A stretch of DNA of 35,635 nucleotides from positions 1-35,635 of the forward strand of contig JAFKFQ010000279.1 of assembly GCA_017308215.1 (NCBI GenBank). Reading direction: 5' to 3'. Both the position numbers and the translations under genes were made by a program. Of the stretch, positions 16,362 through 24,162 are shown one piece after another. Below the pieces are notes generated by a model that searched no databases, was not told the origin of the DNA, and saw only the letters and a list, made by a program, of their open reading frames with translations. The stretch is from a bacterium (GTDB lineage: Bacteria > Planctomycetota > Planctomycetia > Gemmatales > Gemmataceae). Every line of letters starts with the position of its first letter. Position 1 is the stretch's first letter.

Positions 16362-16883
16362 ATGGGCTCCGTCGGCGGGTTGCACCAGCTGATCGACGAG
16401 CACTATCAGGGGCTCTACCGGTACGCCTACCGGCTGTCGGGCTCGGCGGCGGACGCCGAAGACCTGACCCAGGAGGCGTTTCGGAAGGCGATCAACAAAC
16501 TCCCCCAGCTCCGCGACCCAGCCCGGGCAAAGGCGTGGCTGTTCCGCATCCTGCGGAACGCCTACCTCCACCGAGTCCGGGACGCGAAGCGCCACCGGGC
16601 GGTGCCGCTCGACGCGGTGGGGGACTTGCCCATGCCGGCCGCCGACGAGCCGCCGGACATCGACCCGGCCCGGTTGCAGGATGCCCTGAACGAGCTGGAC
16701 GAGGCATTCCGCACGCCGTTGATCTTGTTTTACTTCGAGGATTTCAGCTATCGGGACATCGCCGAGCAGATGGACCTCCCCATCGGTACGGTGATGTCCC
16801 GGCTTGCCCGTGGGAAGGTGTACCTCCGCTCCCGGCTCTGTCCCGCCGGCGAGGCGAACGGCCACCTCCCCCATCCCGCCTGA
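16362..16883 (+). CDS. ECF-type RNA polymerase sigma factor
   Basis: A 173-residue sigma-70 family protein with only regions 2 and 4. Region 2 covers about 10-75, including LYRYAYRLSGSAADAEDLTQ and AWLFRILRNAYLHRVRD. Region 4 covers about 106-158, with LDEAFRTPLILFYFEDFSYR and the helix-turn-helix IAEQMDLPIGTVMSRLARGK. GTG at 16359 sits directly before the ATG at 16362; I use the ATG, with AGGGTGG in front. The zinc-type anti-sigma gene starts 34 bases after the stop, so this is a classic sigma/anti-sigma pair. The regulon probably includes its own operon and possibly the selenoprotein-like gene behind it. Confidence 0.93.
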   Translation: MGSVGGLHQLIDEHYQGLYRYAYRLSGSAADAEDLTQEAFRKAINKLPQLRDPARAKAWLFRILRNAYLHRVRDAKRHRAVPLDAVGDLPMPAADEPPDIDPARLQDALNELDEAFRTPLILFYFEDFSYRDIAEQMDLPIGTVMSRLARGKVYLRSRLCPAGEANGHLPHPA

Positions 16884-16917
16884 CCGACTTCCGGCGGCGG
16901 GCCACAGGTGACGACCG

Positions 16918-17640
16918 ATGGACTGCCGCGACGCCCAGTTTTACCTCCGCCTCCGCCACCCCGGCCGTGACGAGTTCGAGCCGGAAGTGTCGGCCGCGCT
17001 CGACCGCCACGTGGCCGGCTGTCCGGCCTGCGCCGCGGCCGACCGGGCGCTCGGCGGGTTCGACAAGGCCGTGGCGACCGCGATGCGGGCCGTCCCCGTG
17101 CCGGACGGGCTGCGCGACCGCCTCTTCGCCGATGCCGCCGCCCGCCGTGGGGTACTCCTGCGGCGGAAAACCTACCGCCTCGCCGCGGCCGCCGCGTCAG
17201 TTCTGGTCGTCGCCGGGCTCTTTCTCGGTTGGTACTCGGCGTCGCGCCCGCAGCCGGACACCGACGCGCTCGTCATGGCCGGAGACGAACTCGTTAATCC
17301 GCTGGGCGGCCAGAAGACGGTTGACCAGTTTCTGAAGTCCGAGCGCCTCCCCGCTTTACCCGAGAAGTTCGACCCGACTCTGCTCGTGCACACCGGGACC
17401 GCCAGGGTCCAGGGGCGGGACGTGCCGGTGCTTGTCTACCGCACGGCGACCGGCTGGGCGAAGGTGTACGCCTTCCGCAGCACGTCGTTCGACACAAAGA
17501 CCGTGCGCGACGCTCAGCAGTCGCACTGCACCGCCCGAGCGTACCCGGTCCGAGACGGCGTGGCGTACGTGGTCGTCTTCACCGGCATCGACCTGAACCC
17601 GTTCCTGTTGGGCGGTGGCCCGATCGCCATGCAGACCTGA
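16918..17640 (+). CDS. Transmembrane anti-sigma factor with zinc-finger-like N-terminus
   Basis: A 240-residue protein. The cytosolic N-terminus has DRHVAGCPAC (His31, Cys35, Cys38), the H-x3-C-x2-C signature of zinc-binding anti-sigma domains; Cys3 could be the fourth ligand. One transmembrane helix follows (about 86-106, YRLAAAAASVLVVAGLFLGW). An extracytoplasmic domain of about 130 residues includes DQFLKSERLPALPEKFDP, a strand-rich middle and a single Cys in QSHCTARAYPV. By analogy with the ZAS group it should hold the adjacent ECF sigma factor at the membrane and release it on a signal, possibly a thiol-redox one. The selenoprotein-like gene begins 64 bases downstream. Confidence 0.85.
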   Translation: MDCRDAQFYLRLRHPGRDEFEPEVSAALDRHVAGCPACAAADRALGGFDKAVATAMRAVPVPDGLRDRLFADAAARRGVLLRRKTYRLAAAAASVLVVAGLFLGWYSASRPQPDTDALVMAGDELVNPLGGQKTVDQFLKSERLPALPEKFDPTLLVHTGTARVQGRDVPVLVYRTATGWAKVYAFRSTSFDTKTVRDAQQSHCTARAYPVRDGVAYVVVFTGIDLNPFLLGGGPIAMQT

Positions 17641-17704
17641 TTCGGCCCGCCGGTTGCATACCTCTTTTATCGATGGTTGAATTCCACCCCAAAAGCCATC
17701 ACCG

Positions 17705-17941
17705 ATGACCATCGATCTCACCTACTGCGCGGCGTGAGGGTACGAGCCGAAGGCCGTCAGTTTGACGGCCAAGGTGCTCACCGCGTACAAGCAGCGCATC
17801 CAGAGCCTCCGGCTCGTCCCGTCGAAGGGCGGGTGTTTCGAGTTCGAGGTGAACGGCGAGTTGGTGTACTCGAAGTTGAAGACCGGCGTCTTCCCGGACG
17901 AGGACGCGATGGTCAAGGCCGTCGGCGATCGGCTCCGCTAG
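17705..17941 (+). CDS. SelW-like (Rdx family) selenoprotein with in-frame TGA
   Basis: Translation from the ATG at 17705, with TGA at 17735-17737 read as selenocysteine, gives 78 residues ending at TAG 17939-17941. The start [11 protein letters not shown] puts a C-x-x-U motif at residues 8-11 right after the first beta strand, as in SelW/SelT/SelH/Rdx thioredoxin-like proteins. The rest fits the fold: [20 protein letters not shown] (helix), [20 protein letters not shown] (the G-x-F-E-V hairpin), [15 protein letters not shown] and KAVGDRLR. Family homologues carry Cys or Sec at position 11. A SECIS-like stem-loop follows the TGA. No clear ribosome-binding site is visible, so translation may be coupled to the upstream anti-sigma gene. 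The stop codon's G is the first base of the IS630 element. Likely role: a small thiol/selenol oxidoreductase. Confidence 0.85.
17739..17782 (+). promoter_or_regulatory. Bacterial SECIS-like stem-loop
   Basis: Directly after the TGA, the upper stem GGCCGTC (17752-17758) pairs with GACGGCC (17764-17770) around the loop AGTTT, which has a G in its first two positions. The loop starts 21 bases after the TGA, inside the spacing known for bacterial SECIS elements. An internal loop separates a lower stem GAGC (17744-17747) with GCTC (17776-17779), extended by GGT (17739-17741) with ACC (17780-17782). The element lies within the coding sequence, as required for SelB-dependent decoding in bacteria. 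Confidence 0.7.
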
Positions 17942-19032
17942 TGTCCTGAGTTGAGAGTTCGTTTACAAACGTCCTCGACGCGGCGGAGGATCAGGTCTGC
18001 GGTTGCGGTCCACTTGAATGGCTTGGGGTTCGTGTTGTGCTCGGCCAAGTAGGACTCGATCGCCTGCTCCAGCGCTCTGACCGTTTTGAACGCGCCGCGG
18101 CGGATCCGCTTCTCGGTGATCTCGGCGAAGAACCGCTCGACCTGGTTCAACCACGACCCGCTCGTCGGGGTGAAGTGGACCACGAACCGGGGGTGCTTGG
18201 CCAACCACCGCCGGACCGCCGGGGTCTTGTGGGTGGCGCAGTTGTCCATCACCAGGTGGACCGTCACCCCGTCCCCGGGCGGGATGGCCGCATCGACCTC
18301 CGCCAGGAAGCGGACGAACTCCTGGTGCCGGTGGCGGCGGTGGCACGTCCCGATCACCTTCCCGGTGGCCACGTCCAGGGCGGCGAACAAGGACGTGGTC
18401 CCGTGCCTCACGTAATCGTGGGTGCCCCGCTCGGCCTGCCCCGGGGTCATCGGGAGGACCGGCTGGGTCCGATCCAGGGCCTGCACCTGGGACTTCTCAT
18501 CCACGGACAAGACGACCGCCTTGTCCGGTGGGCTCAGGTACAAGCCGACGACATCCCGGACCTTTTCGACGAAGTACGGGTCGGTCGAGAGCTTGAAGGT
18601 TTCGTGGCGGTGGGGCTGGAGCCCGAACGCCCGCCAGATGCGGGCGACCGCGGTCTGGGACAGCCCGGTGGCCTGGGCCATCCCGCGGGTACTCCAGTGG
18701 GTGGCGTTGGCCGGTTTACTCTCCAGGGTCTTGGTCACCACCGCCTCGACCTGGGCGTCGGTGATGGTCCGCGGGGGCCCGGGCCGGGGTTCGTCGGTCA
18801 ACCCGTCGAGTCGCTTGGCCAGGAACCGGGACCGCCACTTCCCGACCGTCGGGAGGGTGACCCGGAGGTCGGACGCGATGGCGGTATTGGACTGCCCCTC
18901 GGCGGCGGCGAGGACGATCCGCGCTCGGAGGGCGAGCCGTTGGGCCGACTTCGGACGGCGAGCCCAGGCCGTGAGTTTGGCCCGCTCGTCGTCGGTCAGG
19001 GTAAGCGGAGCCAGGGGTCGTCCGGCAGGCAT
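17938..19032 (-). CDS. IS630-family transposase
   Basis: A 364-residue DDE transposase from the ATG at 19032; an open frame reaches 19092 within the inverted-repeat region. The N-terminal helix-turn-helix domain (about 10-75) has [20 protein letters not shown] and [13 protein letters not shown] second, winged-helix part follows ([19 protein letters not shown]). The catalytic DDE core is complete: SVDEKSQ (D178), [11 protein letters not shown] (D263) and [14 protein letters not shown] (E299). The stop codon TAG is formed by the TA target duplication plus the flanking host base at 17938, so the gene's last codon lies outside the element. Probably functional. Confidence 0.95.
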   Translation of the reverse strand: MPAGRPLAPLTLTDDERAKLTAWARRPKSAQRLALRARIVLAAAEGQSNTAIASDLRVTLPTVGKWRSRFLAKRLDGLTDEPRPGPPRTITDAQVEAVVTKTLESKPANATHWSTRGMAQATGLSQTAVARIWRAFGLQPHRHETFKLSTDPYFVEKVRDVVGLYLSPPDKAVVLSVDEKSQVQALDRTQPVLPMTPGQAERGTHDYVRHGTTSLFAALDVATGKVIGTCHRRHRHQEFVRFLAEVDAAIPPGDGVTVHLVMDNCATHKTPAVRRWLAKHPRFVVHFTPTSGSWLNQVERFFAEITEKRIRRGAFKTVRALEQAIESYLAEHNTNPKPFKWTATADLILRRVEDVCKRTLNSGH

Positions 19033-19113
19033 GGAGGCGTCTCCTACCCGAACCGTACCAGCGGCTCGGGGAAGGCGCAAGGAATAATGCAACGGATTCG
19101 CAACTCAGGACAC
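17941..19113 (-). mobile_element. Complete IS630-family insertion sequence (1173 bp)
   Basis: The ends are inverted repeats: the left end reads GTGTCCTGAGTTG from 17941, and the right end, read inward on the minus strand from 19113, starts with the same 13 bases, with weaker similarity for about ten more. The element is flanked by TA on both sides (17939-17940 and 19114-19115), the target duplication expected for IS630/Tc1-mariner elements. It holds one intact transposase gene. Exact 13-base termini and the intact frame point to a recent insertion. Confidence 0.93.
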
Positions 19114-19733
19114 TAGCTGCTCGGCGGGTCGCCGGTCGCGGAGCAGACCCACACGAGGTCGGCCACCGACTTCGCGTCCATCTTCTTCATCAGCCGCGCC
19201 CGCCGGTCTTCGACGGCGCGGACGCTCAGCCCCAGCTCCGCGGCGATGTCCTTGTTCGTGTGGCCGCGGGCAATACGCTCCAGCACCTCGCGTTCCTTCG
19301 GCGTCAGCCCCGCGAGGCGCGCCGCCGCGGCGTCCTGGCGCGACGCGGCGGCGCGGTTAGCGGCGTCGCGCGCCAGTGCCGTGCGCAGGTGGGCGATCAG
19401 TTCGTCGAGCCGGAACGGCTTCTCCAAGAGTGTCATCGCCCCAAGCGTCATCGCCTCCACCGCAATCCGCACATCGGCGTGGCCGCTCACCATCACCACC
19501 GGCAGCCGCACCCCGTCGTCGGCCAGCTTACGCTGGAGTTCAAGACCGGTCATCCCCGGCATCTTGATGTCGAGGACGAGGCAGCCGGGCGTCGTCGGGT
19601 CGTAGGCGGCGAGGAAGCCGGCTGCGGAGGCGAAGGCGCGGACCGGGTGGCCGAGCAGCGCCCCGGCACTCGCCAGCGCCTTGCTCACCCCGGCGTCGTC
19701 GTCCACCACGAAGATCGTCGGCTCGGCTCCCAC
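19113..19733 (-). CDS. FixJ/NarL-type response regulator
   Basis: The GTG at 19733 lies five bases after the kinase stop and begins directly before the receiver domain (GAEPTIFVVDDD), giving 206 residues; the longer open frame to 19808 overlaps the kinase. Receiver: acidic cluster DDD (11-13), phosphorylation Asp55 in VLDIKMPGMTG, VSGHAD and Lys105 in LEKPF. The C-terminal LuxR-type helix-turn-helix is GLTPKEREVLERIARGHTNK and IAAELGLSVRAVEDRRARL. The Asp-GMTG receiver with this output resembles FixJ. The stop codon uses the last base of the IS630 element, so its C-terminus survived the insertion unchanged. Confidence 0.93.
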   Translation of the reverse strand: MGAEPTIFVVDDDAGVSKALASAGALLGHPVRAFASAAGFLAAYDPTTPGCLVLDIKMPGMTGLELQRKLADDGVRLPVVMVSGHADVRIAVEAMTLGAMTLLEKPFRLDELIAHLRTALARDAANRAAASRQDAAAARLAGLTPKEREVLERIARGHTNKDIAAELGLSVRAVEDRRARLMKKMDAKSVADLVWVCSATGDPPSS

Positions 19734-19738
19734 GTCCG

Positions 19739-20854
19739 TCAGTCCCCCCGTTCGGCCGGCAGGTGGAAGGAGAACACCGCCCCCCCGCCCGGCTCCTTCG
19801 CCGCCCACAGCTTCCCGCCGTGCGCCTCCACCACCGACCGGCTGACCGCCAACCCCACGCCCATGCCGTGTGGCTTCGTGGTGTAGAAGCGCTCGAACAC
19901 CCGGTCCGGGTCGTCCGCCGCGATCCCCGGGCCGGTGTCACGGACGGTCACGATCACCACGTCCGCCGCGGCGCCGGTCTCGACCCGCACCGTGCGCTCC
20001 CCGGCCGTGCCGGCGACCGCCTGGATGGCGTTCAGCACGAGGTTGAACACCACCTGCTCCAGTTGTACCCGGTCACCCCATATCGCGGGGATACTGTCCT
20101 TCAACTGAAGCTGCACGTCGGCGCCGGCGCGGCGGGCCTCCCAGTCGATGACGCGGAACACGGCGCGGGCGACCTCGTTCAGGTCCACGGCGGCCGCGTG
20201 GGCGTCACCGGGGGCGGTCATGCGGCGGAGCGCCTTCACGATCGCCCCGGCCCGCTGCGCCTGCTCCGCGATCTCTTCGAGGCACGCCGCCAGCGCCGCC
20301 GACTGCCCCGCGGTCGCCAGCCGGGCGGCGACCTCCGCTTGAAGCCCGATCGCCGCGAGCGGCTGGTTGACCTCGTGGGCCAACCCGGTCGCCAACTGGC
20401 CGGCGGCGTGGAGGCGGTCCATGTGGGCCAGCGCCGCCAGGTGCTCGCGCGTCTCCTCCTCGGCACGGCGGCGGGCGATCTCGGCCCGGCGGCGCAGGAC
20501 GCCGAGCACCGTCGTCATCCCGATCGAGAACAGCGCCAGCCCGCGGTTGACCAGGATCTTCCAGTACTCGGTCGTCCCCCGCTCCGGTGCGAGTTCCAGC
20601 TTCGCCACCGTCAGCACGCCGCACAGCCCGGCGACCGCCGGCGCGAACCACCACGCCGGCACCCGCAGCGCGAGCAGGACCGCGAACGTGTACGGGACCG
20701 CCGCGGCGACCCCGAGGGGCAGGTTCAGGTCCACGACGAACACGGCCAGCACAAGCCCAAGGGCGAGGGCCGCCGGGCGGGGCGCGGCCAGCGCGGGGCG
20801 CGGCGGGGCGGGCACGGGGCGGGCTCGCGCGGGCGGGAGAGGGGTACGGTTCAT
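19739..20854 (-). CDS. Sensor histidine kinase
   Basis: A 371-residue membrane kinase. An Ala/Pro/Arg-rich N-terminus leads into several hydrophobic segments (about 28-120, including ALALGLVLAVFVVDLNLPLG and FAPAVAGLCGVLTVA), so it is membrane-embedded with little extracellular sensing domain. A short coiled coil (RRRAEIARRRAEEETREHLA) follows. The H-box is GLAHEVNQPLAAIG (His160), the N-box NLVLNAIQAV (Asn275), then DTGPGIA and GMGVGLAVSRSVVEAHGG. The HEVNQPL box is that of FixL/DctB-like kinases and agrees with the FixJ-like regulator downstream. The start lies 21 bases after the stop of the repeat protein gene, so it is in the same operon. Confidence 0.93.
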   Translation of the reverse strand: MNRTPLPPARARPVPAPPRPALAAPRPAALALGLVLAVFVVDLNLPLGVAAAVPYTFAVLLALRVPAWWFAPAVAGLCGVLTVAKLELAPERGTTEYWKILVNRGLALFSIGMTTVLGVLRRRAEIARRRAEEETREHLAALAHMDRLHAAGQLATGLAHEVNQPLAAIGLQAEVAARLATAGQSAALAACLEEIAEQAQRAGAIVKALRRMTAPGDAHAAAVDLNEVARAVFRVIDWEARRAGADVQLQLKDSIPAIWGDRVQLEQVVFNLVLNAIQAVAGTAGERTVRVETGAAADVVIVTVRDTGPGIAADDPDRVFERFYTTKPHGMGVGLAVSRSVVEAHGGKLWAAKEPGGGAVFSFHLPAERGD

Positions 20855-20875
20855 CTACCGGCGGGTGACCCGGAA

Positions 20876-21343
20876 TCAACCCCGCGGGGCGAACGGCGAC
20901 GCCTCCCCGGGGCCGACGAACGTGATCCGCACCGCCGGCCGCGTCACGGTCGCCGGGTGCGTCGCGGTGCGGGTGGCGGGGCGCGGCGGGTCGGCGTCGA
21001 GGACGAGCAGGTCGGCGCCGGTCGGCACCTGGTCGGACGGGAGGGACTGGTAGACCGGGAACGCCGCGGCCGGCGCCGTCCCCGCGGCGGCGGGGCCGTC
21101 GAGCGCGTCGATGTCGAAGACCGCCGACGGCTCGTCCGCCGGCCGGTCTCCGAGCGGGAGCGGCTCCACGTCCAGCACCTCGGCGTCGATGACCGACGCG
21201 TCGAGCACCTCGGCATCGAGGACAACGGCATCGAGCACGTCCGCGTCCAGCACCTCGGCGTCGAGAACGTGGGCGTCCAGCACCTCGGCGTCGAGGATCA
21301 TCCCCGACAGGTTCGGGTCGTCGTTGCGGCGCGGCGGCGGCAT
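20876..21343 (-). CDS. Protein with tandem LDAxV five-residue repeats
   Basis: The ATG at 21343, five bases after the NHL gene's stop, gives 155 residues. Residues about 16-60 are nine tandem five-residue units of the form (V/I)-(L/I)-D-(A/V)-x, for example ILDAE, VLDAH, VLDAD, VLDAS. The regular A-x-V-L-D spacing resembles pentapeptide-repeat right-handed beta-helices, although the usual D/N-L step is not well kept. The remainder is Ala/Pro/Asp-rich with PLPLGDRPADEPSAVFDIDA and ends FVGPGEASPFAPRG; it looks mostly disordered. No signal peptide, no known family. It sits between an NHL protein and a two-component system, so a link to signalling is possible. Confidence 0.65.
   Translation of the reverse strand: MPPPRRNDDPNLSGMILDAEVLDAHVLDAEVLDADVLDAVVLDAEVLDASVIDAEVLDVEPLPLGDRPADEPSAVFDIDALDGPAAAGTAPAAAFPVYQSLPSDQVPTGADLLVLDADPPRPATRTATHPATVTRPAVRITFVGPGEASPFAPRG
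21165..21310 (-). repeat. 15-bp tandem repeat coding for LDAxV units
   Basis: About nine units of 15 bases. On the plus strand they read GTCGAGCACCTCGGC or close variants (GTCCAGCACCTCGGC, GTCGAGAACGTGGGC). Length changes in whole units would add or remove five residues in frame. Confidence 0.75.
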
Positions 21344-21348
21344 GGCGG

Positions 21349-22428
21349 CTAGCTCACCTTCTTGAGGAACGTGACCCGACCGGTCGAGACCCACTCGACC
21401 ACGAAGATGTTCCCCTCGCGGTCGAACGCGGCGTCGTGCGGGTGGACGAACTTGCCCGGCAGCCACTCGCGCGGCTGCTGGCGGACCTTGAACCCGTCGA
21501 GCACCTTCCGCCGCCACTCGGCGTCGTCGCCGAGGTGAACGATCGGCGTCAGCCCCGGGCCGAAGAGGCTCACGCGGGCGTGCAGGTCGGGGACGAGGAG
21601 GACGTTGCCGCGCGTCTTGGCGTGCGCCGGGAAGAGGACCACGCGGTTCGGCTCGGTGGCATCGACCGACTCGCCGGCTAGCGTGAACGTCTGGAGGCGG
21701 GCGTTGGCCCGGTCGCACACGACGATGCGCGGGTTGGCGGCGTCGCGGGCGTCGAGCCAGTTGCCGTGCGGGGTGCGGCACTTCCCCTTGTCGGTGCCGG
21801 TGCCGGAGAACACCCTCACCAGCCGGGCGTCGCGGTCGTAGTTGAGCAGGTAGTTCGACCCATACCCGTCGCCGACCGTGAACCCGCCGTCCGGCAGGAA
21901 GCTAATGTTGGTCGGGTTGTACGGCGGGGTGACCATCCGGTTCGGGTCTTTCGGGTCGGGCCGCGGGGCGTACTCGGGGCACTCCGGCCGCCCCTTCTGC
22001 CACACCACGTTGCCGCGGAGGTCGGTCTTCACGACCTTCATCGTCGGCGTCCAGGTGTTCGCCAGGTAAATGAACTCCTCCGACCCTTCGCGGCGAATCT
22101 CGATGCCGTGCCCGCCGCCGTGCCAGTCGCGCCCAAACGAGCGCACGAACCGCCCGGCCGGGTCGAACACCAACACGGTGTCCATGTTGCTCTTGGTGTC
22201 CTTCAGCCCCTGGTGGGTGATGTAGACGTGCCCCTGCGAATCGAGCGCGACGTTGTGCGTGGTCTGCCACGAATAGTCGGGCGGGAGCTGGCCCCAGTTG
22301 TGGTGGCACTCGTAGCGGTGCTCGCCGGTGCCGATGACGGGGGCGCGGTCCTGCCCGCGGGCGGTCGTGCCGAGGAGGATCGGCCCGGCCGACGCGGCCG
22401 CGGTCTGGAGGAACGAGCGGCGGTTCAT
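21349..22428 (-). CDS. Exported NHL-repeat beta-propeller protein
   Basis: A 359-residue protein starting MNRRSFLQTAAASAGPILLG, a Tat-type signal (NRRSFL) used to export folded proteins. NHL-like blades follow, each with 'D..G..YV' strands: HNVALDSQGHVYITHQG, GHGIEIRREGSEEFIYLANT, NISFLPDGGFTVGDGYGSNY, RIVVCDRANARLQTF and PHDAAFDREGNIFVVEW. The family includes peptidyl-hydroxyglycine lyase-like and carbohydrate- or protein-binding propellers; no catalytic residues can be assigned here. It is the first gene of a four-gene minus-strand run ending with the kinase and regulator, and it is divergent from a sulfatase. That context allows, but does not prove, an extracytoplasmic sensing or substrate-binding role. 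Confidence 0.82.
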   Translation of the reverse strand: MNRRSFLQTAAASAGPILLGTTARGQDRAPVIGTGEHRYECHHNWGQLPPDYSWQTTHNVALDSQGHVYITHQGLKDTKSNMDTVLVFDPAGRFVRSFGRDWHGGGHGIEIRREGSEEFIYLANTWTPTMKVVKTDLRGNVVWQKGRPECPEYAPRPDPKDPNRMVTPPYNPTNISFLPDGGFTVGDGYGSNYLLNYDRDARLVRVFSGTGTDKGKCRTPHGNWLDARDAANPRIVVCDRANARLQTFTLAGESVDATEPNRVVLFPAHAKTRGNVLLVPDLHARVSLFGPGLTPIVHLGDDAEWRRKVLDGFKVRQQPREWLPGKFVHPHDAAFDREGNIFVVEWVSTGRVTFLKKVS

Positions 22429-22539
22429 GACGGAGAGGGGTTCGGGGTGGGGGCCGATTTCGAGTGTACGCGGCCGGCGGGCGGCGTGCAACGGGGCGCG
22501 GGCGGGTGTACACTCACCCCCACCTCCCGGAGGCCGAAC

Positions 22540-23907
22540 ATGCCGCGCTGGTTCCTCGCCGCCCTGCTCCTCCCCGCACTCGGCCCGCCGGCAATCGCGC
22601 AGGACGCGAAGAAGAAGAACGTCGTCCTCCTCGTCGCCGACGACCTCGGGATGCAGCTCGGCTGCTACGGCGACCGCACGACCCGCACGCCGAACCTCGA
22701 CCGCCTCGCGTCGCAGGGCACGCGGTTCACGCACGGGTTCGCCAGCGTCGCGTCGTGCAGCGCGAGCCGGGCCACGCTCCTCACCGGGCTGCCGACGCAC
22801 CAGTGCGGGCAGTTCGGCCACGCCCACGCCGAGCACAACGTCCACACGTTCCGCCAGGTCCGCAGCATCCCGCTGCTGCTCAACGCCGCCGGCTACCGGA
22901 CCGGCGTCGTCGGCAAGCTGCACGTCCAGCCGCAGGCGGTGTACCCGTTCCACGTCGAGACCCCGGCCCGGAACGTCGTGCAGCTCGCCGATCAGGTGCG
23001 GGCGTTCCTCGCCGGGCGGAACGGCATGCCATTCTACCTCCACGTCGGGTTCGGCGAACCACACCGCGTCGGCACCGGGTTCGGGAACGACGCCAAGTTC
23101 GCCGCCGGCGTCCCTGCGGTGACGTTCGACCCGGCGGCGGTGACGGTGCCGGCGTTCCTGCCGGACAACGCCGACACCCGCGGCGAGTGGGCCGGCTACC
23201 TCCAGGCTGTCGCCCGGCTCGATCACGGGGTCGGGCTGGTCCTCCGCGTCCTCGAGGAGGCCGGCGTGATGGACGACACGCTCGTCATCTTTCTGAGCGA
23301 CAACGGTCCGCCGTTCCAGGGCGCGAAGACGACGCTGTACGACCCTGGCGTCCACCTGCCGCTGCTCGTCCGCCGGCCGGGCGCGAAGACGGCGGCGACG
23401 TGCAACGCGATGGCGAGCTGGACCGACATCGCACCGACGGTCCTCGACTGGGCCGGCGTGCCGGCGCCGAAGGGGCTGCCAGGGCGGTCGCTACTGCCGG
23501 TGCTGACGCAGGAGCGGCCGACCGGGTGGGACGTGGTGTACGGCTCACACCAGTTCCACGAGATCACCATGTACTACCCGATGCGGAGCGTTCGCACACG
23601 CTCGCACAAGTACATCATCAACCTCGCCCATCAACTCCCCGTCCCTCACGCCAGCGACCTCTGGGCGTCCCCGACGTGGCAGGGGGTGTTGCGACGGGGC
23701 GACCGCAGGTTCGGGCTTCGGCCGGTCGAGCAGTACACAAACCGGCCCCGCGAAGAGCTTTACGACTTGACATCCGACCCCAACGAGATTCAGAATCTGG
23801 CTCAAGCCCCGGCCCACGCGGAGAGCCTGAACGACCTGCGGCGCCGCTGCCGGGCGTGGCAAGAGGCGACAAACGACCCGTGGTTGGTCAAGTACACCCA
23901 CGAATGA
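22540..23907 (+). CDS. Secreted sulfatase (Cys type)
   Basis: The ATG at 22540 follows CCCGGAGG and starts a signal peptide (MPRWFLAALLLPALGPPAIAQ), giving 455 residues. Motifs of the alkaline phosphatase/sulfatase superfamily: NVVLLVADDLG (metal-binding Asp34/Asp35), CSASR (73-77), GVVGKLHV (Lys126, His128) and FLSDNG (Asp254/Asn255). CSASR corresponds to the formylglycine motif C-x-P-x-R with Ala for Pro, so Cys73 would need maturation by a formylglycine-generating enzyme encoded elsewhere. The C-terminus has EELYDLTSDPNEIQNLA, typical of planctomycete sulfatases of the iduronate or heparan class. Such enzymes remove sulfate from polysaccharides. Substrate not deducible. Confidence 0.94.
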   Translation: MPRWFLAALLLPALGPPAIAQDAKKKNVVLLVADDLGMQLGCYGDRTTRTPNLDRLASQGTRFTHGFASVASCSASRATLLTGLPTHQCGQFGHAHAEHNVHTFRQVRSIPLLLNAAGYRTGVVGKLHVQPQAVYPFHVETPARNVVQLADQVRAFLAGRNGMPFYLHVGFGEPHRVGTGFGNDAKFAAGVPAVTFDPAAVTVPAFLPDNADTRGEWAGYLQAVARLDHGVGLVLRVLEEAGVMDDTLVIFLSDNGPPFQGAKTTLYDPGVHLPLLVRRPGAKTAATCNAMASWTDIAPTVLDWAGVPAPKGLPGRSLLPVLTQERPTGWDVVYGSHQFHEITMYYPMRSVRTRSHKYIINLAHQLPVPHASDLWASPTWQGVLRRGDRRFGLRPVEQYTNRPREELYDLTSDPNEIQNLAQAPAHAESLNDLRRRCRAWQEATNDPWLVKYTHE

Positions 23908-24162
23908 AAGCACCCGTGTCGTCCGTCGAATCCACCTGTTCTGGTACTTTAGGTGCAAGACAGGTGCACCAACATTTGCCAACATATCGTGTCGTCGAAG
24001 CCCTTTTGGTCAAGATTGGGGCCGACTGCTAATCGCCACTCTCGCGGACGGGATATTCCGAACGAGTCGGTGAACCACCAGCGGGCAGGCGCACGGATTG
24101 TCAGGCAACGGGTGCGGTTCGTCACGGCCAAACTGTCTCGCTCGGCCGAAGGACGGTCGGGG
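23908..24162. other. Low-GC stretch without a recognisable gene
   Basis: Between the sulfatase and the small minus-strand gene, composition drops well below the surrounding genes (for example around 23935-24010). No open frame has family character on either strand. With the decayed transposase further right, this looks like eroded sequence. Confidence 0.4.

Noticed and set aside
17677..17949. Alternative plus-strand frame of 90 residues across the selenoprotein gene
   Set aside because: Arg-rich, without family features; the SelW-like frame explains the same bases much better.
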